Position numbers and translations under genes: made by a program
Assembly (NCBI GenBank): GCA_016700175.1
Contig: CP065003.1
Location: 1,746,001 to 1,810,000 of the forward strand
Source: Acidobacteriota bacterium
GTDB lineage: Bacteria > Acidobacteriota > Blastocatellia > Pyrinomonadales > Pyrinomonadaceae
DNA length: 64,000 bases
Direction of reading: 5' to 3'
The notes under the pieces: generated by a model
Seen by the model: only the letters and a program-made list of their open reading frames with translations
Told to the model about the DNA's origin: nothing
The model's database searches: none
Shown here: positions 19,143 through 27,043 of the stretch, one piece after another
Layout: every line of letters starts with the position of its first letter
Numbering within the stretch: position 1 is the stretch's first letter

Positions 19143-19403
19143 TGCTCTTGAAAAGTGAGCCGTGAGCGGTGAGCAGTGAGCAGAAATCGGCGCAAAGCGA
19201 TTCGTCTCCACCGATCGTCGGGAAACAGGTTCTCCTGTTAATCACCACTTCATCTCCTATTTCTTCTGCTCGCTTCATCGCTACAAAACTGCGCAGGATT
19301 GTCGTTAACAGCCAACCGCTAATTACTTACTGCTCACGGCTTCCTTTTTTCTGCTCACTGCTCACCATTCACTGCTCACCGCTTGCTGCTCACTGCTCAC
19401 CGC
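19143..19403. repeat. dnaJ-hspR spacer with complementary GTGAGC / GCTCAC heptamer clusters
   Basis: About 19153-19183 carries tandem GTGAGC(A/G/C) units; about 19330-19408 carries many inverse CTGCTCA(C) units and ends in the dnaJ stop region. The two arms could pair in the operon mRNA. The middle part shows no gene. Confidence 0.75.
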
Positions 19404-20570
19404 TCACTCGAGCCCCATCCCCTTCCGTACGTTCTCAGCATTGACCTTCTCGAACTGCCTCAGAAGTTCCTTGGTCTCCTCGCTGATGACATTCGGAAGC
19501 GTGATCCTGACCTCGACGAACTGGTCGCCGCGGATCTCCTTGTTGCGCACGCTCGGGATGCCTTTTCCGCGGAGCCTTATCTTCTGGCCCGACTGCGTTC
19601 CGGGCGGGATCCTCAGTTTCGTCTTGCCTTCGACCGTCGGGACCTCGATCTTCGCGCCTAATGCCGCCTCGGGCACGCTGATCGGGACGGTGACGTAAAT
19701 ATTGTTCCCGCGCCGCTTGAAATGCGGATGCGAACCCACATTGGTGATTATGTAAAGATCGCCCGGAGGCGCGCCCATTCTTCCGCCGTGGCCTTTTTTC
19801 GGGATCCGGACCCTCGAGCCCGTGTCCACACCGGGCGGGATCCTGACCTTGACCTGCTCTTTCTTCGGAGTCACACCTTTTCCCTTGCAAAGTGAACAAG
19901 GCTGGCGTCTTCGTCCCGTACCTTCGCAATCCGGACAAGGCTGAGTGAACTGAAGCCGGCCGCCCTGCTTCTGGACCTGGCCGGTCCCGCTGCAGGTCGT
20001 GCAGGTGACGACCGGACCGCCCATATCGCCTGCTCCCTGGCAGCGCGAACACTGTTCGGAGCGGTCGACAGTGAGATTTGTGGTCAGACCCGTGACGGCC
20101 TCTTCAAACTTGAGCGCCAGAGGGATCTCGATGTCCTGACCCTTCTTCGGGAGCGGCCGGGGAGGTTCCGCACGCCCCTGCTGGCTGCCGCCGAAAAGAT
20201 CGGAGAATATGTCGCGAAAGCTCGAGCCGCCGGCTTCAGTGGTTCTTCCGGTGCCGGCGCCGGTATCCCAGCTGAAGCCCGAGAAATCAAAACCACCTGC
20301 TCCGGCTCCCGCGCCTGCTCCGAAAGGCGAATCTGGATCAAGATTGTCGGCGTAGTATCCGAAGCGGTCGAATACCTTCCGCTTCTTTTCGTCCGAAAGC
20401 ACGTCGTAGGCCTCCTGGATCTCTTTGAACTTGTCTTCGGCCGACTTGTCCCCCGGGTTCACGTCCGGGTGGTACTTTCTCGCCAGCCTCCGGTAAGCCT
20501 TTTTGATATCCGGGCCTTTCGCGTCCTTGTTGACGCCTAAGATCTTGTAATAGTCCTTCTTGTTCGCCAT
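19404..20570 (-). CDS. dnaJ: Co-chaperone DnaJ
   Basis: This 388-residue protein has a J domain at about 5-70 with the HPD motif in KYHPDVNPG, a Gly/Phe-rich linker (about 75-130), four CxxCxGxG zinc-binding repeats (CSRCQGAG, CTTCSGTG, CPDCEGTG, CSLCKGKG, about 175-235) and the C-terminal substrate-binding region. It stimulates DnaK ATPase and delivers unfolded proteins. It follows dnaK after a 77-base gap and precedes hspR, so it is co-transcribed from the dnaK promoter. No grpE lies between dnaK and dnaJ, unlike the actinobacterial dnaK-grpE-dnaJ-hspR order; grpE must be elsewhere. Confidence 0.96.
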   Translation of the reverse strand: MANKKDYYKILGVNKDAKGPDIKKAYRRLARKYHPDVNPGDKSAEDKFKEIQEAYDVLSDEKKRKVFDRFGYYADNLDPDSPFGAGAGAGAGGFDFSGFSWDTGAGTGRTTEAGGSSFRDIFSDLFGGSQQGRAEPPRPLPKKGQDIEIPLALKFEEAVTGLTTNLTVDRSEQCSRCQGAGDMGGPVVTCTTCSGTGQVQKQGGRLQFTQPCPDCEGTGRRRQPCSLCKGKGVTPKKEQVKVRIPPGVDTGSRVRIPKKGHGGRMGAPPGDLYIITNVGSHPHFKRRGNNIYVTVPISVPEAALGAKIEVPTVEGKTKLRIPPGTQSGQKIRLRGKGIPSVRNKEIRGDQFVEVRITLPNVISEETKELLRQFEKVNAENVRKGMGLE

Positions 20571-20647
20571 CGGGTTCGGCAGGGAGTTCAGGCAGGCCGG
20601 CGGCGGAATCGCCGCCGGCCTTCAACCGGAGCCTCCTGAGCATTCGC

Positions 20648-22603
20648 TTATTCGCCCTTGTTCTCTTCTTCCGGCTCGGCCTCTTCAGCGTCGACGTATT
20701 CGGCCTCGATTACGTCGTCATCCGAGGAGGAAGCCGACGTTTCGTCGCCTCCGCCGGCCGATGCGGACGAGGCCTGTTCGGCCGTGTCGCCGCCTGCGGA
20801 AGCGGACTGCTGAGCGTAGAGAACTTCGGCGAGCTTGTGCGAAGCGGTCTGGAGCCTTTCGAACGCGTTGTTCATCGCGTCCGCGTCGGTTCCCTTCAGC
20901 GCTTCCTTCGAATCGGAAATCGCCGATTCGATCTCGGCGCGGCCCGCGTCGTCCAGCTTGTCCTTGTTCTCGTCGAACGATTTCTCGACGTTGTAAACAA
21001 GGCCGTCCAGACGGTTGCGCGCTTCGATCTCCGCCTTCTTCTGCTCGTCCTCAGCCGAATGCGATTCCGCATCCTGCATCATCTTGTCGATCTCGTCCTT
21101 CGACAGACCGGACGAAGCGGTGATGGTGATCTTCTGCTCGCGGCCCGTTCCGACGTCCTTAGCCGAAACGTTGACGATTCCGTTGGCGTCGATGTCGAAC
21201 GTGACCTCGACCTGCGGAACTCCCCTGGGTGCGGGCGGAATGCCCACCAGGTGGAATTTGCCGAGCGTCTTGTTGTCGGACGCCATCGGGCGTTCGCCCT
21301 GCAGGACGTGGACCTCGACCGACGTCTGGTTGTCTGAAGCGGTCGAGAAGATCTCGCTCTTGCGCGTCGGGATCGTCGTGTTCCTGGGAATCATCTCCGT
21401 GAACACGCCGCCGAGGGTCTCGATTCCGAGCGTCAGGGGCGTGACGTCGAGCAGAAGAATGTCCTTCTTCTCACCCGAAAGAACGCCTGCCTGGACCGCC
21501 GCGCCGATACCTACGACCTCGTCGGGATTGACGGACTTGTTCGGTTCCTTCCCGAAGAACTCCTTGACCATTTCCTGGACCTTCGGAATACGGGTCGAAC
21601 CGCCGACAAGTACGAGCTCGTCGATGTCCTTCGGCTCGAGTCCGGCGTCCTTGATCGCCTTTTCGACCGGCGGCATAAGCCGTTTCAGGACCGGCTCGAC
21701 GAGAGCTTCGAACTTCGAACGGGTAAGCTTTTGCACGAGGTGCTTCGGACCGCTCTGGTCAGCGGTGATGAACGGAAGGTTTATCTCCGTCTCCATCGCG
21801 CTGGAAAGCTCGATCTTCGCTTTCTCCGCCGCCTCTTTCAGGCGCTGAAGCGCCATCTTGTCGCTCGTAAGGTCGATGCCCTGGTCTTTCTTGAACTCTT
21901 CAATGATCCAGTTGATCAGGATGTCGTCGACGTCGTCGCCGCCGAGGTGCGTGTCGCCGTTGGTCGATTTCACCTCGACCACGCCTTCGCCGACCTCGAG
22001 CACCGAGATGTCGAACGTACCGCCGCCGAAGTCGAAGACGGCGATAGTCTCGTCGGCCTTCTTGTCGAGCCCGTACGCGAGCGCCGCTGCCGTGGGCTCG
22101 TTGACGATCCTCATTACTTCGAGGCCCGCGATCTTTCCGGCATCCTTGGTCGCCTGCCTCTGGGCATCGTTGAAGTATGCCGGGACGGTGATGACCGCTT
22201 TCTCGACCTTCTGGCCAAGATAGTCTTCCGCGGACTGCTTCAGTTTCTGAAGCACCATAGCGGCGATCTCGGGCGGAGAATACTGTTTGCCGTCGGCCGA
22301 GATCCTCACGTCTCCGTTCGAGGCCTTCTCGACCTTGTAAGGCACCTGCGAGATCTCTTCCGAAACCTCGTCATAGCGCCTTCCCATGAATCGCTTGATC
22401 GAGTAAAGCGTGTTCTCGGGGTTCGTCACGGCCTGGCGCTTTGCCACCTGCCCGATAAGGCGGTTCCCGTCTTTCGTAAATGCCACGACCGAAGGCGTCG
22501 TCCTGCCTCCCTCCGAGTTCGTGATCACGACGGGTTCTCCGCCCTCCATGACCGCGACGACGGAGTTGGTCGTTCCAAGGTCTATACCTATGATTTTGCT
22601 CAT
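20648..22603 (-). CDS. dnaK: Molecular chaperone DnaK (Hsp70)
   Basis: This is a 651-residue Hsp70 of normal length. The N-terminal ATPase domain shows IIGIDLGTTNSVVAVMEGG, VPAYFNDAQRQATKDAG, INEPTAAALAYG-type (here VNEPTAAALAYG) and DFGGGTFD; the substrate-binding domain starts near residue 390 (LLLDVTPLTLGIET), and the C-terminus is an acidic, Ala/Ser-rich tail ending DAEEAEPEEENKGE. It folds and protects proteins in the cytoplasm with DnaJ and GrpE. It is the first gene of the dnaK-dnaJ-hspR cluster, preceded by a near-consensus promoter overlapped by HspR-type half-sites. The 5' leader is about 80 bases. Confidence 0.98.
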   Translation of the reverse strand: MSKIIGIDLGTTNSVVAVMEGGEPVVITNSEGGRTTPSVVAFTKDGNRLIGQVAKRQAVTNPENTLYSIKRFMGRRYDEVSEEISQVPYKVEKASNGDVRISADGKQYSPPEIAAMVLQKLKQSAEDYLGQKVEKAVITVPAYFNDAQRQATKDAGKIAGLEVMRIVNEPTAAALAYGLDKKADETIAVFDFGGGTFDISVLEVGEGVVEVKSTNGDTHLGGDDVDDILINWIIEEFKKDQGIDLTSDKMALQRLKEAAEKAKIELSSAMETEINLPFITADQSGPKHLVQKLTRSKFEALVEPVLKRLMPPVEKAIKDAGLEPKDIDELVLVGGSTRIPKVQEMVKEFFGKEPNKSVNPDEVVGIGAAVQAGVLSGEKKDILLLDVTPLTLGIETLGGVFTEMIPRNTTIPTRKSEIFSTASDNQTSVEVHVLQGERPMASDNKTLGKFHLVGIPPAPRGVPQVEVTFDIDANGIVNVSAKDVGTGREQKITITASSGLSKDEIDKMMQDAESHSAEDEQKKAEIEARNRLDGLVYNVEKSFDENKDKLDDAGRAEIESAISDSKEALKGTDADAMNNAFERLQTASHKLAEVLYAQQSASAGGDTAEQASSASAGGGDETSASSSDDDVIEAEYVDAEEAEPEEENKGE

Positions 22604-22691
22604 GTTAAGTCTCCAGTTGCTGTAGAAATCGTTGCGCTCAACAAACTTATATCCGATAGATCAAGCCTTTATACGTTTTGAGCCTGTCAGT

Positions 22692-22732
22692 ACTATAAGA
22701 CTTGAGTGTGCTACTGTCAATGTTACTTGAGT
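22692..22732 (-). promoter_or_regulatory. dnaK promoter with overlapping HAIR-like (HspR) operator
   Basis: On the minus strand TTGACA (22720-22715) and TATAGT (22697-22692) are spaced by exactly 17 bases, a near-perfect housekeeping promoter. ACTCAAG occurs at 22732-22726, just upstream of -35, and at 22707-22701, between -35 and -10. The second pairs with ATTGACA (22721-22715) in the CTTGAGT-N7-ACTCAAG geometry known for HspR sites, the left arm being degenerate because it is the -35 box. HspR bound here should block polymerase. Confidence 0.85.
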
Positions 22733-22779
22733 AAGGTACTAGCAGGTATTGAAAACAGGGAGACGAGGAAGATCGCGGA

Positions 22780-23364
22780 TCAGGCCGCTTCCCGTTCTTC
22801 TTCTTCCGCCATAAGTCTGGAGACGTGAAAGATGTAGTGGAATCCGGATGCCGCCGCCAGGATCACGACGATGACGTAAACGGTCGGAAGATAGGCTGTG
22901 TAATCGGAAACGGCAGCGACGAGGATCAATCCGACCGCAAGGACCTGCACGATCGTGCTTACCTTGCCCAGCCAGGATGGACGGAATCCCCTGAACCCGG
23001 TCATGATGTTGATCGCGCCGGCAACCGTAACGATGAGGATGTCGCGGCCTATCACCGCCGCCGTCACCCAGAACGGCACCGGAAGGTGCTGAGTCGGATA
23101 CAGGACGTTCGGCAGCGTGAGGATGACGAAAGCGACCGTCATTAGGAGCTTGTCCGCGATCGGATCGATGATCGTGCCGAGCTCCGATTCCTGGCCGTAT
23201 CTGCGTGCAATAAAGCCGTCCACGCCGTCCGAGATCCCCGCCGCGATAAAGACCGCAAGCGCCCATCCGCTGTAGCCGTAATAGAGCAGGCTCGCGAACA
23301 CCGGGATGAGCGCCATCCTCAGGAACGTCAGCAGATTCGGAATGGTAAGGATGTTGGAAGGCAT
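22780..23364 (-). CDS. pgsA: CDP-diacylglycerol-glycerol-3-phosphate 3-phosphatidyltransferase
   Basis: From ATG 23364 the protein has 194 residues; a TTG nine bases upstream is an alternative. Four to five hydrophobic segments make it an inner-membrane protein. The CDP-alcohol phosphotransferase motif is complete at about residues 42-67: DGVDGFIARRY followed by GTIIDPIADK, fitting D-x2-DG-x2-AR-x8-G-x3-D-x3-D. The enzyme makes phosphatidylglycerolphosphate, the committed step to phosphatidylglycerol and cardiolipin. It begins 34 bases after the metallophosphoesterase gene and is probably co-transcribed with it; the dnaK promoter starts right after its stop codon. Other CDP-alcohol transferases share the motif, so the exact substrate is inferred from length and N-terminal NIPNLLTFLRM-like sequence. 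Confidence 0.88.
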   Translation of the reverse strand: MPSNILTIPNLLTFLRMALIPVFASLLYYGYSGWALAVFIAAGISDGVDGFIARRYGQESELGTIIDPIADKLLMTVAFVILTLPNVLYPTQHLPVPFWVTAAVIGRDILIVTVAGAINIMTGFRGFRPSWLGKVSTIVQVLAVGLILVAAVSDYTAYLPTVYVIVVILAAASGFHYIFHVSRLMAEEEEREAA

Positions 23365-23398
23365 CGGCGTCAAAGAGCGCGGCTGGTCGGACGTGAGG

Positions 23399-24265
23399 TC
23401 AGGCGGCGCGCAATTCGATCAGTGAAATCTCTGGCGGACACTGGTACCGGACCGGAAGGACGACCGTCCCGATCCCCCTCGTGATGTAGATCTGGGTTTC
23501 CTTTCGCCTGTGAAGGCCGCTCGTAAGCCGGCGCCTCTTCAGAGGCTTTCTGTCTTTGTCCTTGTCGCGGATCTTCACCTGACCGCCGTGTGTGTGGCCG
23601 CTAAACATCACGTCGACTCCCAGACGGGCCGCCTGCCGGACGATCACAGGATTATGCGCGAGCAGCATCTTCATCTCGTCCGGGAACGAACCGGTTAGCG
23701 CCGCCTTCAGGTCCGTCCGCTTGACCATGTGATCGTCCACGCCGCAGAGCCAAAAGGAGACTTCGCGCGCCGTAAACCGGAAGCCCGAGTTCACAAGCAC
23801 CCTGATCCCGTGCGCCTCAAGCCTCTCGGTAACAAGGTCAGGATCTGTCCAGTGGTCGTGATTCCCGAGACAGGCGTAGCTCCCGTATTCGGATTCGAGC
23901 CTGCCGAGCACCTCCGCGACCGGATCGACATATTCCTTTTCGTGAGAAACGTAGTCGCCCGTCAGGACGAACATCTCGGGCGCAAGCTGATTCGCGATAC
24001 CGATCGCGCTCTCTATATGCCCAAGGTCAGTGAGCGGAGAGTGATGAATATCCGACAGATGGACTATGCGGAAGCCGTCGAGTTTCTTCGGAAGCTTCTC
24101 GAGCTTGATCGAGACCTCTTCGATCTCGAGCGACTCCGCCTCGTTCCTCTCGCCCATCGCGGATTTAGAGATGTTTCTGGCGAGATCCCTCAGAGGCGTA
24201 TCTGAAGATACCGCCTCGGAAAGCTGTTTGGGAATTTTCGATCGCCTGGTTCCAAGTAATTTCAT
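23399..24265 (-). CDS. Calcineurin-like metallophosphoesterase
   Basis: From ATG 24265 the protein has 288 residues (a TTG at 24277 is possible). The metal-binding motifs are in order: LSDIHHS, LTGDYVS, CLGNHDHW, a lone His in LLAHNP and FSGHTHGGQV. This matches the YkuE-like branch of the family, often membrane-associated phosphohydrolases acting on lipid headgroups or UDP-sugars, but here the N-terminus has no clear membrane segment. It starts a two-gene unit with pgsA, which hints at a phospholipid link (inference only). Substrate unknown. Confidence 0.82.
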   Translation of the reverse strand: MKLLGTRRSKIPKQLSEAVSSDTPLRDLARNISKSAMGERNEAESLEIEEVSIKLEKLPKKLDGFRIVHLSDIHHSPLTDLGHIESAIGIANQLAPEMFVLTGDYVSHEKEYVDPVAEVLGRLESEYGSYACLGNHDHWTDPDLVTERLEAHGIRVLVNSGFRFTAREVSFWLCGVDDHMVKRTDLKAALTGSFPDEMKMLLAHNPVIVRQAARLGVDVMFSGHTHGGQVKIRDKDKDRKPLKRRRLTSGLHRRKETQIYITRGIGTVVLPVRYQCPPEISLIELRAA

Positions 24266-24669
24266 CGCGCGGATCAAGCGGTCTCACAACGCCGCCCGAT
24301 CTTTTTCACTATATTCACAAGCCCGCGCCGATGTCCAACCGGCCCGGATCCCGGATCGCGAGCGAAGGCAGAAACGCGGCCGTCAGGGAGCGTGCCGATC
24401 CGGTGAGCAGTGAGCGGTGAGCCTGTCCGAAGCCCGACGGTCACGGAGGGCTACCGCAGACGGTTCAAACTTCAAGGGTCAGAGTTCCATGGACGGAGGA
24501 GGGCGGTCCGAATCACGCAATCGCTTCGCGATGAGCGGGCAATGCTTCATATCCCGTGGGTTCCGCTTCGCTCCACCCACCGCTAAAAGCAGGTCGTCGC
24601 TGCGCGACTCTTCATTGGTCCATGGGCAATGTTTCCTATAGTCATGCGAATGCTCCCGGTCCGGCCGAG
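24266..24669. other. Gap containing several dispersed repeat copies
   Basis: No gene is seen in these 404 bases. At 24367-24396 lies an inverse copy of the element at 38775-38804, identical at 29 of 30 positions. GTGAGCAGTGAGCGGTGAGC heptamers occupy 24402-24421. At 24576-24610 is an inverse copy of the GTCGCG.AGCGACGACCTGC element found at 38455-38490. TTCATTGGTCCATGGGCAATG at 24611-24631 resembles the CATTGG elements at 38576 and 38733. The same families thus sit together in two distant gaps. Confidence 0.75.
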
Positions 24670-26574
24670 TCATCCGCTCGGTAGGCCGATCTTTGCGAGA
24701 ACGTCTCGGAACCCGGGCTCTCCGCGGATGCCTTCGAAAAGCGGATCGACAGCAGCGAACGGAAGCATGAACGAACGCGCCCTTAAGGCTCCGTTCAGGG
24801 CCTCGACTGCCTCCCGTTTCCTTCCAAGATCCGTGTAGATAGCGGCCAGCGCATAATGGTTGGGAGGTGAACCGGGCTTGCCCTTGAAATTCGATACTAG
24901 CCGCTCGGACATCTTCTTTTCGTCGCCCGATGCAAGCAGCGCCTCCAGCTCGTCCGTACTGACCGAGCCCTTTACGCCTTCCTCGCTCATTCGCTTCGCG
25001 TCGTCGATATAGAACGAGATCAGTTCCCTTGCGTAAGAAGAGCCTTTCTTGTGGCGCACGCGCATCAAGCACTCTCTTGCCTTCATAAACGAGGGATCGG
25101 CCTCCAGGACGGCATCGAGCATCTGCTCGGCCCGGCGGTAGTCCTTCTTGAAGTAATGGACCTCCGCGATGTCGGTCTTGATGATCATCGCTGTCGGATC
25201 AAGCTGCGAGGCCGTTTCGAGTTCCCGAAGAGCCTCGTCGAATCTTCCCGCAACCGAAAGAAACGTGCCGTACCAGTGATGCGCCTTTGGCGAATTCGGC
25301 GCGAGCTCAACGGCTTTCCTGAAGGAGGCCTCCGCTCCCCGCCAGTCCCACTTGAGGAACATCCTTATGAAGCCTCGCGTCGCGTGCGCCTCGTGAAGCT
25401 CGGGATCGAGCTCGAGCGCCTTGTTCAGCGCCTTCTCTGCTTCATCCGTTTGCCCGGATATCGCGGCCTGGTCCGCGATGCCCAGGTGCGCGAGCGCGAA
25501 ATCCGGGTCGATCTCGATCGCCTTACGGTAATAGCGCAGAGAATCCGCGTCCCAGTCGCGCTTGAGCCAGCGCTCGCGGCCCGCCAAATACAAAGCGTAC
25601 GCCTCGCTGCTTTCGGTCGGCTTCCGTTCCAGAGATCTGAGTTCCTTCTGATCGAGGTCTCGCAGTATCGCCCGCGCCACATTGTGCGAGATGGTGTGCT
25701 GCAACGCGAGAAGATCACCGTTTTCGGAGTCAAAATAGCCGCTCCATATCTGCCTGCCGCTTTCAACCTCTAGAAGCCTGAGACTTACTCTCAGACGGTC
25801 GTCGGCCCGCAGCACCGTGCCTTCCAGGACCGAGTCGACGCCGAGTTCGCGACCGGCTGCAAGGGCATCGGTCCCGTCTTTGCCGTACTTCTCGATACCG
25901 CCGAAAGGACGCACGGGAAATCTGTTCAGGCGGCCGAGGCTCGAGATCAGAGAATCGGCAAGTCCGAGTGATATCTCCGCGTCACCATCGGTCCGGTCGG
26001 GATCGGCAAGCGGCAGGACCGCGAGCGAGCCTATTTTCGAAGTTCCCGCCTCTTCGGCCGAAGCCCCTGAGAACCAAACCGTGAATCCGCCAACAGCCAG
26101 CACCGCGATCACGAGCAATGCGGCGAATGCAGCACGTACCTTGAATCCGGGTCTCGGCTGAACCGCCCTGTCAGGCGTCGAATCGTGGATCTCCTCGATG
26201 CTTAGGCTGGTAACGGATCGGCGCTCGAAAGTGAGTTCCTCGAACTCGCGAAGGACGCCGCGCGCTTCTCCGGTGAACCGGTAGCCTCTCCGGGGGACGG
26301 TGTGTATGTAATTCTCGCCGCGCTCGCGAAAGACCTTGCGCAGCACGTAGATGTTGTGGGCAAGGTTTGATTCCTCGACGAAAGCGTCTTTCCAGACCGA
26401 GTCGAGGATCTCGGTCTTCGTCACGACCTCTCCGTTCTTCTCGAGCAGAACACGAAGCACCTCAACCGCCTTCGGCGGCAGGTCGACAGGCTGCTGACGG
26501 AACCAAAGGAATCTTTCCTCGGCGTCCAGACGCCATTCTCCGAATTCGTACGAACGAGTCTCAATTTCGCGCAT
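24670..26574 (-). CDS. Membrane-bound winged-helix transcriptional regulator with TPR sensor region
   Basis: From ATG 26574 (MREIETRSYEFGEW) the protein has 634 residues. Residues about 5-105 form an OmpR/CadC-type winged helix (LPPKAVEVLRVLLEKNGEVV, then SNLAHNIYVLRKVFRE and the IHTVPRRGYRF hairpin). One membrane segment lies at about 145-170, followed by a domain starting SLAVLPLAD and including LGVDSVLEGTV (as in FlgO/adenylate-cyclase-associated proteins), then many TPR repeats (about 290-600). The layout is of one-component regulators such as CadC, abundant in Acidobacteriota: DNA-binding inside, sensing outside. It is divergent from the 26703 gene and the S74/VCBS genes, which are plausible targets (inference). 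Confidence 0.88.
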   Translation of the reverse strand: MREIETRSYEFGEWRLDAEERFLWFRQQPVDLPPKAVEVLRVLLEKNGEVVTKTEILDSVWKDAFVEESNLAHNIYVLRKVFRERGENYIHTVPRRGYRFTGEARGVLREFEELTFERRSVTSLSIEEIHDSTPDRAVQPRPGFKVRAAFAALLVIAVLAVGGFTVWFSGASAEEAGTSKIGSLAVLPLADPDRTDGDAEISLGLADSLISSLGRLNRFPVRPFGGIEKYGKDGTDALAAGRELGVDSVLEGTVLRADDRLRVSLRLLEVESGRQIWSGYFDSENGDLLALQHTISHNVARAILRDLDQKELRSLERKPTESSEAYALYLAGRERWLKRDWDADSLRYYRKAIEIDPDFALAHLGIADQAAISGQTDEAEKALNKALELDPELHEAHATRGFIRMFLKWDWRGAEASFRKAVELAPNSPKAHHWYGTFLSVAGRFDEALRELETASQLDPTAMIIKTDIAEVHYFKKDYRRAEQMLDAVLEADPSFMKARECLMRVRHKKGSSYARELISFYIDDAKRMSEEGVKGSVSTDELEALLASGDEKKMSERLVSNFKGKPGSPPNHYALAAIYTDLGRKREAVEALNGALRARSFMLPFAAVDPLFEGIRGEPGFRDVLAKIGLPSG

Positions 26575-26702
26575 TGATAAAAATCCCAAGAAAAACTGAG
26601 AAAACACACAAGACCGGAGACAGGCGCTGCCTTTATCTTCGGTCCCGATCTTTATACAAACAAGCGCCCCGGGATGGATGGCGAAGATTCTAGTCCAAGT
26701 GA

Positions 26703-26975
26703 ATGGCCAGATCCAAGAAAATTCTGATCACTTCGGAAACGCACGAGAAAGCGGTCCTGAAGAGATCGCGCAGTGCGGCTTCAGTCCGGTTCTGCGCCGA
26801 GTGCGGACAAGAAGCGGAAACGCTATCGCTTAACGAGGCCGCTACGCTTCTTTCCGTGCCTTGGACGGAAGTAATCAGCCGCGTCGCTTCAGGAGAATTC
26901 CACACAGCAGGGACCGACGAGCGCTGTCTGGCGATATGCGTCAGATCTCTGCGCAAAGAGTGGCAAGGCCGATAA
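26703..26975 (+). CDS. Small protein with CxxC and excisionase-like HTH
   Basis: This 90-residue protein has a basic N-terminus (MARSKKILITSETHEKAVLK), a CAECG pair and then LSLNEAATLLSVPWTEV, which looks like the first helices of a MerR/excisionase-type DNA-binding fold. Two further cysteines follow in ERCLAICVRSL. No strong Shine-Dalgarno. It lies in the divergent gap between the winged-helix/TPR regulator and the S74 gene, 68 bases before the latter's start. A regulatory role for the surface-protein genes is possible but unproven. Confidence 0.6.
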   Translation: MARSKKILITSETHEKAVLKRSRSAASVRFCAECGQEAETLSLNEAATLLSVPWTEVISRVASGEFHTAGTDERCLAICVRSLRKEWQGR

Positions 26976-27043
26976 AAGGATGAGGCCGGAGTTGCCCGGT
27001 GCCGGCGACGAATAGAGATCAGAAAAGCACAAGGAGCAGAGAG

